From NCBI GenBank assembly GCA_038363925.1, contig JAQQWL010000008.1:1612001-1676000 (forward strand): DNA of 64,000 nt, read 5' to 3'. Positions 1 through 10,469 of this stretch are shown in pieces. The translations under genes were made by a program, and so were the position numbers. The notes below the pieces were generated by a model that saw nothing but the letters and a program-made list of their open reading frames with translations, searched no databases and had not been told where the DNA came from. The stretch's first letter is position 1. Each line of letters opens with the position of its first letter. Source of the stretch: Apiospora phragmitis (taxonomy: Eukaryota; Ascomycota; Sordariomycetes; Amphisphaeriales; Apiosporaceae).

Positions 1-94
1 ATTACCACGTATGACTATATGGGTTTGGGGGCTTGCCTAACCCTATCTCCATGCCAGCCATCCACTGCCCAACACCATAAGTAAGCGCAACTTG

Positions 95-2373
95 TCAAAG
101 CTCCAGAACCTGTCTCTGACCATCCATGCCGACGCTCGAGAAAAATTCCCTTTTCACTACCGGGGTCATAATTTTCTGCAGATAATGACGTTGGTCACCA
201 CAATGCAGACCTTTGGCGAAGCAATCCCCACATATATCAAAATCACCATTACTACAGGAGTTGCAGTGATATGGATCACTGGTGAGCTCCCAGCAGACGT
301 CGCACAATGCCCTAGACCACCCGAAGTGTTGCCTCAAGTCTTCTACCAGGAGATGGGGGGAGCTCGGAAGCAGTGAAGGCCCTTCAGGCAGTTCCAACTC
401 GTCTTCAGGGTCGTCCACCCCCGGGAACTCGCGCAGGAGGCGCCAGGCAGGCGGACGGTCAGCCGGGCTCTCTGCCCTACAGCCAGCAATAATTTTATCC
501 ATGAAGGGCGGCGCAGAACCAACGACACTTGGAAGCTGAACGTGCGTGTGTAAGCAGCCAGATTTGGCCGAGCCCGGGCAACCGAATTTCCTGCAGATCG
601 CAGCCTGCCGCAGACCTATCTCATTTGCTGCTATACCCCATAGTACGACGCCCAGTGAGAACAAGTCCACGGCTTGTTGTACGAGGACTGTGACGAACTC
701 TGCTCCCGGTATTTCGGGAGGGCGCAGTAGGCTGTTGGAGGGAATAAACGAGCGCCTGAAACCATTGAGGAGCCTCACATTGTCGTTCCCATTGAAGAAC
801 ACACCGTTCTTCATGTTCCTGCTTAACGACCCGTGCACGAAACCATTGGAGTGAAGCTGGGCTACCGCCTCAATCAGGTGGCGGCACCATCGCTGTCGAC
901 GCTACCAGCTCACAGGCGTACCAGCTTTGTTGGCTGCAAGAAGTTGGCCCAGGAGGCTGCCCCCCCGCTGGAATCTCGCAAAGATACACAAGAAGGCCAC
1001 CGTCATCACTTTCAACAAGTCCAACCAGCGAACTATATACCGGGTGGCTTCTCATGCAATGTAGAACCTGAAATGTGTACCAGCATTCGTCGATGTCATC
1101 AGCATCCATGCTAAATCGAGACTCCATGACCCATCGCGAGTCAAGCCAAGCGATGAATTGGGGCATTACCATTCCTTGTGTGCAAAGATTTTGGTGGATC
1201 AACTCTCTGCCACGGTATCTTGGGCAATCGAGGTATCTCGCCGCAGCTGTGATATGCCGCAAGCGCCTGTCAACGTCGGATTTTGGCTCCAACAGTTGCT
1301 TGAAAGCGAGACCAGACGGCTGTTGCCCCAAATGGACGTGGACATGTCCACCTTGGTCGGGAACTTCACAGGTACGCAGAAACCCTACCAGGGCATTCTC
1401 CAGAGTGAAGGGCAATGACAGAGCTGTATGTAATGACGAACCGGCTGGCTTTGCTCTGAGGATATCCCAATAAGGGGACTCGATGGTGACGAGTAGTTGT
1501 GCTTCGACACTGAAGTACTGTCGTCGAACTTGAAAGAAGATTATACAATGAAATGCTCAATAGAATTGAGACAATTCCACTTCCCTGCTATTACTATAAC
1601 CGAGTCTGCCAGAATCATCGGCAGTGTAGGTCTCGGGGAGGAACGTCGGTGAACGCTTGAACGCATTGGGGGGCTGCTTTGCCGCTGATGAAAGCTCACA
1701 TACAAAATTGGCGAAGCGCTGGTCTTTGCGGCGAAGTTCGCTATCTTCGATCATCTCCGTGCCACTCGATGTTGTCCCTGGCTCAGGGTTCGGGGGAATC
1801 TGTGCTGCCACCAAGGCTTGTTTGATGTCGCTGAACCTGCGATCGAGACGAGAGGTTAAGGGCCTACGAATATCTGTCAGACCTGCCACTTTTCAATCCG
1901 GTCAATGGTGATCGGGACATTCACTTACAAGGTCAAAGCTAGCCCTAGTCTTGCCTGTGCGTCTGATAGATTTGTGCGTATTTGTATAGCAGCAGACTTA
2001 TGTCCGAGCCAGGCTAGTCTGATCTTCTTGTCGGAGACTTCTTGTTCCCTACCCAGAAGATCAACGTCGACTAAGCTCTTCAATTCTTCTACCACGCGCT
2101 GGGTGTTGGTAACGGCAAGGATCAAATTCGGGTCGGCCGTTTCCTGGATGTGGGCGCACGATGCGTCAATGAACCCAAGGAACAGATTGAGCTGATCCTG
2201 CTCAAGGCCCAGATTAGCAATCTCCTAGATTGGCATTTACCTTTGCTCTGACTTACGTGCGTCGCCTTCGTCTCAGCTGGTGCCTCCTTCCAGGACTTTC
2301 TGATGCGGTTCAACCCTTGGATGGTAGCATTGGCCGTGCCCACAAGCGTGAGCACGCTCGCGGCGAATTCCAT
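95..2373 (-). pseudogene. NLR-type N-terminal domain + pseudokinase + ZZ zinc finger protein, apparently broken
   Basis: Multi-exon minus-strand gene with ATG at 2373. The first exon (MEFAASVLTLVGTANATIQG) is the helical N-terminal domain common in fungal NLR/STAND and ankyrin proteins. A GTAAGT donor near 2256 leads to an exon reading DQLNLFLGFIDASC. A kinase-like fold follows: a hinge-like LLVYLCEIP near 980-1010, then the catalytic-loop position near 840 reading VHGSLSRN where kinases have HxDLxxxN, and the DFG position reading LLNGF. Catalytic Asp and DFG Asp are both missing, so it should be a pseudokinase. The C-terminus (about 95-250) is a ZZ finger with CDVC, CNSC, CGDC pairs and final His residues. 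Two lesions: a one-base frame change at the C7 run 960-966, and an in-frame TAG at 904-902 just before WCRHLIEA. A short intron covering both is not excluded. Likely role by family: signalling or self/non-self response; this is inference. Confidence 0.62.
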
Positions 2374-2618
2374 GTTGTCATATGCCCGGTGAAAGACTTG
2401 GTACTAGTGATGCTGGAGGAAATGTGGTTGAGAAGGTTTACATGAACTGAAGGGGGTAAATAGCTTCAAGCCTCGGCTCGATAATTCGCGTTATGAGGGT
2501 GGCGTCATATATTCCCTCTCCTTTCGGCATTTGCTTCGCCACGCAGCCTTATCAGGCAACTCGGGCGTTTCTGGTGTGCTGGGGCGTGAGGTCTGTCGAG
2601 ATAATGTTGGTGTGCAGT

Positions 2619-2662
2619 GTTCCGGCAATGTCCTGGCAATGTCCCGGCAGTATTCCGGCAGT
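2619..2662. repeat. Four tandem 11-bp units
   Basis: Four consecutive 11-base units starting at 2619, 2630, 2641 and 2652, with consensus GTCCCGGCARTG-like core (each contains CCGGCA or CTGGCA). They lie in the intergenic stretch 2374-3023, in which I see no convincing gene. Confidence 0.75.
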
Positions 2663-3023
2663 GTCCCAACGAGACTGGCTGCATATTGGTACTCAGGGGA
2701 TGCAATCCGATTGGACGATTTTGCAAACAAAAAGAGTCATAATTACTACTTTGACTATCTCTGACTAATCATGTCTCACATAGGGAAACACAACATAATA
2801 CAATAATGCACCGCTATGACGAGTCGACCCAACGCGATAGAGACGCAATTCCACCACTAGATACGCCAACTCTTCAATAAGGCTGTTGCTAAGATGCGTT
2901 CACCGTAAAAGCGCTCATTCTATGCGCTGCCTCCTTGGCGACTTGTCTTGTACCTTCCTCCACCTCCTCCATGATCGACATCTCCTCGAACCGATTGCGC
3001 TAATACGCCCAACGCGCCAGGCT

Positions 3024-3928
3024 TTAGCCCTTCTTGGTGCCGAAGTTGGTACCGTTGTGGTCGTATTCCGAGTCCATCTCACCGCCTGCTGCTGCTTTCT
3101 CGTATATCTCTCGTGGGAAATACTGGATCCATTGCGCTGCTGCAGGCACGAGAACATCTAGCACGGTGATTCTGCTGTTGGGATCCTCCCTGTCTTCTTC
3201 TTTCTCGTCAATCTCGTCTCCCTGATTACCACCATCTTCATTGCCAGTATCATCGCTGTCATCCTCGCTATCAGTAAAACCCCCTGCGATGGGACAGGGG
3301 GGAGGTTGGCAGGTCGGCGAGCTCTGATCCCAGGGGGTTCGCTCCAAGGCTCTACGCAGGGAAACACCACCGCGCTGACGCTGCTCGAGGAACAATTCGA
3401 TGCCTCCAGACTGCCGTAAGCTTGGCCAGGAAGGCATTCTGATTCACCCAACCTTGACGGCCCCTGTTAGGGTTGGAGTCTACATTAGAATCAAAGGTTA
3501 GTCCAGAAATGGATTACCTTCATGATAAGTGCTGCACATCGGAACTCACAGCTCATGTCCACCCACTCAGACCAGTGGTTGTCGAATAGGGGTAAGTCGA
3601 CGAACCAAGGCCCCGGGCCTTGTACACCTTTCCCATCTGGTAATCGCTGCATTGCAAGCAATAGAGCAACTAGCTTATCGTTCTGGGAGGACAGCTCGTC
3701 AACTGCGTTCTGGATGACAGACCATAGCCCCTGTATGGGGCTCTCGCGCCAGGGCTTGATGCACGGCTTCGCAATGCGGGATGAAATTTCAGACACCTCG
3801 ACAGCGCTTGGGGAAGTGTTGCTGAAGAGATCTCTGAAGGCAGTCATCTGTTCGTCTGATGGGGGTTGATACACATGCTTTTGGGCAGTAGCCCACAAAG
3901 CAAACATAGGCTCTGGCGGCATAGACAT
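3024..3928 (-). pseudogene. DUF3632-family protein, frameshifted
   Basis: Minus strand, ATG at 3928 (MSMPPEPMFALW). The middle reads QNDKLVALLLAMQRLPDG and VDLPLFDNHWSEWVD, the pattern of the fungal DUF3632 family (helical, function unknown). A GTGAGT donor after VDMSC (about 3552) and a TAG acceptor near 3483 define one intron, after which WVNQNAFLAKLTA continues the family pattern. The next conserved piece, SGGIELFLEQRQRGG, is in another frame: one base too many (or two missing) around 3409-3414, with no room for an intron. The C-terminus is acidic (about 3200-3290) and ends in IQYFPREIYEKA, a part that looks conserved. Either a decayed gene or a sequence error. Confidence 0.6.
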
Positions 3929-4369
3929 TTTGGACGTTAGCGTTGATTGAGGTTTTGATGCGGCTGAGAATAAAATGAGAAAGATGTAGAGGGAAGGTGG
4001 TAATGAAATACGAGAGGAAAGCACGGGACGTGACTCATCGCGACTGTATGGGGATGACGGTAATAGTCATTAGTCGATGTCGCTTGTTATACGTGATTGA
4101 GATTGAGCTGTACGTGCCGCCGCGCCATCGTCCTAATCTACGTGAAACTGCTTGACAATGTCTCAGACTGTTTGCTTTCCTTCCGGAGCACACAGCATGT
4201 GTCCCAAGGACCATTCGGCAAGTTACTGCCTTGTGGTTGCGCAAGTGGGACGCAGGTCATCCCCCGAGCTTCAGTTTCCTGTTCACTGAGCACAACCGAG
4301 AACTGTATGTGCATGAAATGTATTGGCCGACGATAGAGCAAAGAGGGGCTACGCCTGCCCGGCGACCGA

Positions 4370-4877
4370 CAACGGCCCGAATCGCGACTACGTATCCCAT
4401 ACTTACACCACGAACCAGGCCCAGGCTGCCATGTATGTGGCGACGCGGTACCAGATCAAGAAGGGCCGAGGGCTAGAATCCGACCCAGAGCGACTACGCG
4501 CACTTTCTCGGCAACCAGGCGAAGCTGCCGTTCGACTGCGGTGTCAACAAGGCCGAGTTCCCGCTCCGGCCCGACGGGCAGATATTCGCCCCGCCCCGGG
4601 CGACATCGGCATGCTTGCCCGACCGCGTTGTGTACGAGTTCCGCTGTGGCCGGAAGGAGACGTTGAGCTCCAAAGTGTACGGCGTCATGCGCCACGAGCC
4701 CGACCGGCCGTTCCTCAACTGCCCCGAGCCGTCAGCGCCTTTGGAAGACGAGGGAAAAGAGGTAAGTCATCATCATTTTGGTTCTTGTAATATAATTATC
4801 TGTAGTCTCGGTATCAACAGAAGCATTGTAGGGATCTTGTAATAGTAACAATGGCATGCAATTGCCAACTCCACTGA
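4370..4877 (+). pseudogene. Secreted guanyl-specific ribonuclease (N1/T1 family)-like, frameshifted
   Basis: The plus strand carries the family pattern in two frames. YTTNQAQAAMYVATRYQIKK (about 4410-4463) matches the N-terminal helix of RNase N1/T1 proteins. After a one-base frame change between 4462 and 4490 come DYAHFLGN, EFPL, PDRVVYEF and YGVMRHEPDRPFLNC. The five active-site residues of RNase T1 (Tyr, His, Glu, Arg, His) all have counterparts in these motifs. A GTAAGT donor at 4762 and a short last exon ending with TGA at 4877 finish the model. I could not fix the first exon or a signal peptide upstream of 4370. Proteins of this fold in plant pathogens include RNase-like effectors; whether this one was secreted or active is unknown. 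The frame change suggests it is now broken. Confidence 0.5.
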
Positions 4878-5177
4878 ATGGTATACTTGCTTACTGTGGA
4901 TTTGCTCGAACATGCTCGCCAAGAGGTTTGCTTGGGCGGTCCGTAGCTGAACTCTATCTAATCTATATTGCGAACAAAACTTTCAGGATAAGATAACATA
5001 TGTCCAGTTTGAACAATTTATCCATTGCCATTTTTGTTCCCTTCTCTTTAGTACTACCTCGAGCGACTCCGACGCTTCAAAACTTTAAAGGTGGCTATTG
5101 GAACTCGTTGCTATACCTATTACTGACGTGTTCGACCGTTCAACAGCAGCATGCGAAACGCCTCAACAGAGCTCACA

Positions 5178-6117
5178 ATGCCGGCGTTCACTAGATTCCC
5201 TGATCTCCCATGCGAGCTGCGCTTAAACATCGTTAATAGAATCCTTTCCCCATGATCTGCCGTTTGGTGCCAATATGATGGTACTCCGACGACGGGTTCG
5301 CTTTCTGGCCCCTTCTCACGGACAAGTATTGTCAATTGGACATTACTCCGAGGATGCTGGCTCATAGAAATTATGCTAACATGGCTCGCTACAGTGGAAC
5401 TCCGTGGTTGAGGGCGAGGCCTCAAACCGTCTTGTATTCATCCATAGCTCTACATTACGTCCTATGCCAACCAGGAGTTTGGTCAGCCCGCTTCTCTCCG
5501 TCAGTGTGGAGTCTCGCGAGGTAGCTCTCAATGGTTACGATCTGCGCCTGGACGTCATGAACCTACCAGCCATGAAGACGCTATATAAACTGCTGCCTTG
5601 GAATCCTGAAATATCGTTGGACGCATACCGGAATTTGCCTTGGGTGCGCTCCAGTTCAGACGATGGTCGGCTTCCCAAAGAGGGACTGGAACAGATCAGC
5701 ACCAGGGAAGGCGTCCTGTACCTAAGTCCGGATACTGATCGTTTCGTACCATTCGATGAGTGGGCCGCCGGATACCTTCATAACTATTGGAACTCCTGCA
5801 TCCACCTCTTTAACTTAATTCCTTTCAGCATGAGTACCCTAGGTATAAAGCCAACTACATATTCAGAATACACATGCAAACCACGTTGCAACTATGTGTT
5901 CAACAAACTCCCGCAATCGGCATGTCAACGAGTCAACCAGGTAGTTCATTTAAACAACACATACACTCCGAGGGGTTGCTTGGATAGATACCACGGTGGA
6001 GTTTCTCCCGCTCCTTTCATGATAGGGAACTGGATGATGAAGGAGTACAGCAACATGGCCAGGTCGTCAAGTCAACATTTGGTCATTGACGTCGCGAAAC
6101 TATGTCGGTGCCAGTGA
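5178..6117 (+). CDS. 2EXR-domain protein
   Basis: Two exons: 5178-5231 and 5395-6117 (258 residues). The intron has donor GTTAAT and ends with a GCTAAC branch-like site and CTACAG. Joining them gives FPDLPCELRL followed by NIWNSVVEGEASNRLVF, the start of the fungal 2EXR domain; VSVESREVALNGYDL is its second conserved block. The rest (NYWNSCIHLFNLIPF, CxxRC-like Cys pairs) is not recognised. Function of 2EXR proteins is unknown. The ATG at 5178 is chosen because it directly precedes the domain. Confidence 0.72.
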
Positions 6118-6521
6118 CATCACGGTTGCAACTGCCTTCCATCATTAATCCAACAAGTTGCGAGGAGAGGGGCAGCACATCTTGACGTAGAAAGATGGAC
6201 GAAGGAGGAACACTGGGTCTGCAAAACAAAAGCTGGTCGTTAAGAACCATTGGTCTCTGCTGGGTTGATATTGTATCTTCAATAAGACCTGACTACAATC
6301 CAAAAGAAAATGAACAAAAAGCAAAGTAAACTACGCGTAGACACTAGCAAGCCATGAGCCCCTAATCTCTTACTATTGAAAATACACCAAAGGGAAAGCT
6401 GCCGTCACACCACCGATCCGAACTTGTTTAATCCAGTCTGCGCTGTCTATGTGGCCAACAATTCTTCCTCTCGTGACAGGTGTCGCTTGTGATTTGTATT
6501 ATGTTGAGATTACATAGAAGT
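6118..6521. other. Intergenic stretch, nothing recognised
   Basis: Convergent 3' ends of the 2EXR gene (plus) and the membrane-protein gene (minus). No coding pattern, RNA gene or repeat seen. Confidence 0.5.
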
Positions 6522-8709
6522 TCAGGAGACAGTGCCAGGTCTATTCTGGTAATTCTCCAGATCTCCATCAACGCTCTGAAAACGCTTGCCCCTGGGGCCG
6601 AAGGTGTGGGCATTCGAACAAGCTCGGCGGGCTCCCACGGAAGCATTTCCAGGAAAACCATCATCATGGTGTTTGAGAGAGCTCTCCTGGGGGATTGGCT
6701 CGTCCGACAATCCCTGGCTCCCGTTATACGACTTGCTTTCTTCTAGAGCCGTACTGTTAATATCGCGAGCTAACATGCGATGTTTCGGGTTGCAGATGTC
6801 AAGAGGGGCCAATAGGTCATCTAGTTGGGTGATCGGACTCCTCTGGTCGCAATGAGTCCATTGTCCATAGCCGATCTGGTCCTGCGCCACACGATGGAGC
6901 TGAATCGCCGTGTCTCCTTCCCATTCGAGGTACGCATATTTGTTATACCGGCCGCGCTTCTGTAAGAAACCAAGAATGGGCTCGATGATGAAGGAGATAA
7001 CGATAATGAGCGCGCCCAGGGTATACATGAATACCAGACCGAAGATGTTGAAATTGGCATACTGCGCACTTCTGATTTTCTAGTGAGGTATGTTGGTTAG
7101 TCTGTTTGTTACTACCATTTCAGTTTTTAGTAAGTGAAGTTACCTGATTACGGCAAAAGTCCCATTGAAACACATTTTCTGGTTTGGAAGCGCCAGGCCG
7201 AAGAGTCGAATCGGTGTATCCTTGGGCAGTGTTGACAAACTTGGCTTGGAGCCCGGCCAAGACGATATGCCACCATTGAGTAACGTCAAGTTGCCATTGG
7301 TTTTTTTTTTTAATGCTGAACATGAAACCTTGGCTGAGCGAGATCAGGGATGCAAGCGACGATGAACCAAGTGAGTCCATAATACTATCAAGACTGGATT
7401 CGAACAAGGCCGTAAGATGTGCCCATATAAGGAGGGGCCCAAGTTTGGTCTGCGATGCTGGCCTGTCGGAGTCGAAGTCCTTGCTGGTCAGCCCAAACCA
7501 CGGAGCCACGCTTTGAATCGCGTTCAAACTTCCCGCTAAATTCCCGCACTGGCCCAGGGCTGTGTGGAATGGGCTGTCAGGGGAGAAAATTTTACCCGAG
7601 TACAAAGTTAAATGAATCTGATGGCGACTTGTAACCCATCATTGCATATTGGCTTTCAAGATCCGGGACCGCGTATGTAACGTTCCCATTCATCTCGCCA
7701 TAATTGTAGGAGGTAAAGTTATGGTTGGAAAAGGTATTAATGAACGTATGCCCTTCCGTGGCCAGTGGAGCGCACTAATTAGATTCCAGTGATGAGTTAG
7801 TGTCTAATAGGAGTAATTTCTACCTTCTAGGTAGCCCCAGGACTATCATGTTACTGGGGTCAGAAGGGGCATTGTCTCATTGTATAGTAGAGAGCGGAGA
7901 CCTCGGTTACTGACCTGCAAAACATATCGAACTGTCAGCGTCTCGTCCTTAGGGGCATTAAGCCCGAAGACATCGTTGCTATTCAGATGACCGGTATCGA
8001 GTCGCAAATTTGCGCTGTTCTGTCGACAGATGTCACCTTTGAAAGGGCACGGCGTGTCGTAATCCATTACCGCTGTCGGAACGGCTTTGGTTACAAATCT
8101 AGAACACTCGAGGATACCAGAGCTTTGATCCGAATAGCATTGTTCTGCATTATTGTGTATGTTGTTGGTAAAAGCCGCCCAGTAAGAATACACTATAGTT
8201 GATAGGGTGAAGTTTCCTCGATACTCGGTGCTGGAAACCTCGCAGTTGTCCCCTTTCAGTAGGACTTCGCCCGACGTAGATATTTGAGAAGAGAATCCTC
8301 CTGCCACTGTGAAGGTGCCGATGAAAAAAAAGGTGAAAAGAGCCACGGGCAGGATCCTTGACCAAGACCGCCGGCTTGTGTGGCGCCACGCCCACATCAG
8401 GCGAATGAAAGACATGAGCCCGGACTCGGGCGAGGATGAGTTGCGTAGAATAACCTGGCGCTGATGATGGATAGTATCTCGTGAGTCAGCCGTCGAGCAC
8501 CACTGATGGAATAGGATCGCGAAGATTCTCCAGAACCGAGAGGCAAGAAACCGAACGAAGAGTGCGGTAAACGCAATAAGGAGATTGCCGTTCTCTCTCG
8601 TTGTCGTTAGAGTTGCCCCCATAGTAGCAGATCCACGAGACCAGTTCGTCCAGACGCCCAGATAGACTTGGCTGTCCGTCTCCATACTGAAATCATCCTG
8701 AATAAGCAT
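6522..8709 (-). CDS. Fungal integral membrane protein of unknown function
   Basis: Minus strand, ATG at 8709. The N-terminal exon has WTNWSRGSATMGATLT, then a membrane segment (LLIAFTALFVRFLASRFW), HHQRQVILRNSS, and a second hydrophobic stretch (LPVALFTFFFIGTFTVAGG). An extracellular-looking part with several Cys follows (CEVSS, CYSDQ, CPFKGDICRQ). After an intron near 7790-7910 the frame continues with CAPLATEGHTFINTF and VTYAVPDLESQYAMMG, then LDVTQWWHIVLAGLQAKFV, and a last exon with a membrane helix (FGLVFMYTLGALIIVISFII) and a cytosolic tail. This order is that of a widespread Pezizomycotina membrane-protein family with no known role. Exon borders are approximate. No frame break needed. 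Confidence 0.68.
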
Positions 8710-8759
8710 TGGCAAACGTTCGATGAATCATGTGTACAACTTACTTGAATGTGAAAACA

Positions 8760-10030
8760 AGAACAAGAAGAATTGTCCCTGACCTAACCAGTTTACGATA
8801 ATTGGGCGGGAGTGCGCAGGAAGTTGTCAGTGAAAAGATGATTTTGAATTCTGAAGCAAGAAGAGTCCGGGGAGTTTCCAAAGAGTACACGACGTTGGTA
8901 AAGACATGATAGTTCGTTGTGAATGCCTTACCAATCAGGAAGACAACATTCCATCATCATTTTATAGCCCCCAACTTAAACTTCAATGACAAGGGAGTCA
9001 GGTTGTATATTTGATGCATCTCAATGTCATGTCACAACCCAAATAAACCAACTAGCGTAGACGCAGATTTGCTCTTGGCGAATGAGGATGGATGAATACT
9101 TGGTCGATATAAAAGGTTGCCGAGCAGACCTGATATGCAGGCGTCATCTATGAGGCCCGGCAGAATGCAACCCTACGCTATCATTACATCTTACGCCCCC
9201 CCTAATAATCCCCCACCCGTAGTTGTACTACATGAGTATTGATGATATGGCAAGCTATTGGTTATAGGCAAGGCATAATCTAAAAATAACAACATTCGCA
9301 AGGCGCATTCATTGATATTCTGGTAATTATAGGGGGCCACCGACGTCCCCAAGAGGCGAAAACTGTTTTAGTGAACGAGCTGATGAATAGGGTGTGTTTC
9401 ACCAGCCTGCAACTCAAGTCTTTTCATAGATACGACGTCACCATTGCCATTCGATGCAGGATGGTTGTCTGGCTTGCGGCCCCTCTAAAATCACGCCTGT
9501 GTCCATAGAGTTCTAGCAGGCTTTGACTGGCCTTGCCCCGGTGCGACGTCGAATTGTTATCCATTTGTACGGGTGTACATGCTAGAGGGGTCGAGAGCGA
9601 CAAATGAGGGCCAAGCCCAAGCGCACGGCAGACTGCAGTGAGAGCACTGCCGAATTCGTCTTTACACTACTGCGATACCCTCGACCCGAGCGTCAGCAAT
9701 GCCACACCCCTTTTGTCATCAGCCGGCGCGGCAACTCCTGCCAGCACGATAGGATCAGGGCTTTGTGTGGACTGATTGGGGCAAGGATTTTTCGGGGGGC
9801 GGTTCTTCTTCATGTGGCTAGGGCTAGTAGGCAAGGGATTTGCGCAATACGGACAAGGCATAGTCCATTAGAACCAAACCAAACAGAGCGACAGGTGACA
9901 GGGGGCTCTTCATTTTTGCCCGGCACGGTTCAATCCAGAAGGATCAATAAAATAAGGTTAGAGTGGGGGTTCTCAATGACGTAAGCAGGCCTATTCAATT
10001 AGCGGCGGGTTTATTCCAACAACACGACTT
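8760..10030. other. Intergenic stretch, no gene supported
   Basis: Contains only short open frames in several directions without family resemblance. A promoter for the minus-strand membrane gene is expected just upstream of 8760. Confidence 0.45.
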
Positions 10031-10072
10031 TTGGACATATTTATCTGCCAGCCACCATGTCAATCGAGCGCA

Positions 10073-10363
10073 ATGCAGACCACGAAGATGGATGCCCACC
10101 AGCCCAAGTGTCCACACCTTCCTCTCGAGGTGTGGACCCGCATAATCAGCAAAATCATCGACTGCCGCTATCTGCCGCGCGTATGGCTCAACTGCCGACG
10201 CGTCTCTTACGCCCTCAAGGTGGCGACGGAGACCGCCTTCATTGCCAAGCATCTTCCCCACACCCGCATCGAGTTTGATACGGGGATCTGAGAGATGCTG
10301 TATGACGTGGATGATACCCGGATCACGAACGACAGCATCTTCGTCGCTGAGCGCAATAGATAG
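10073..10363 (+). pseudogene. F-box-like protein fragment with early stop
   Basis: From an ATG at 10073 the frame reads HLPLEVWTRIISKIIDC, LPRVWLNCRRVSYALK and HLPHTRIEFDTG, the F-box-like start plus the linker of fungal F-box-type proteins that recruit targets to SCF ubiquitin ligases. A TGA at 10289-10291 ends it; the same frame then continues for 23 codons (EMLYDVDDTRITNDS) to a TAG at 10361-10363. TGA in place of TGG would fit a C-to-T change on the other strand. The usual length is several hundred residues, so this is truncated. An antisense open frame (9995-10468) is probably a shadow. Confidence 0.45.
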
Positions 10364-10469
10364 CGTCGTAGGTCGCCCTCTTGCTGTCATGGTGTCGACT
10401 AGAAATTGGAGTTTGTGCTTATATCGATCGTAAATGGCAACAGCCCTTTCGATATCCTTGTCAGCCATT

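Noticed and set aside
9995..10468. Minus-strand open frame of 157 codons
   Set aside because: The plus strand carries the F-box-like pattern in the same place; the minus frame shows no family resemblance.
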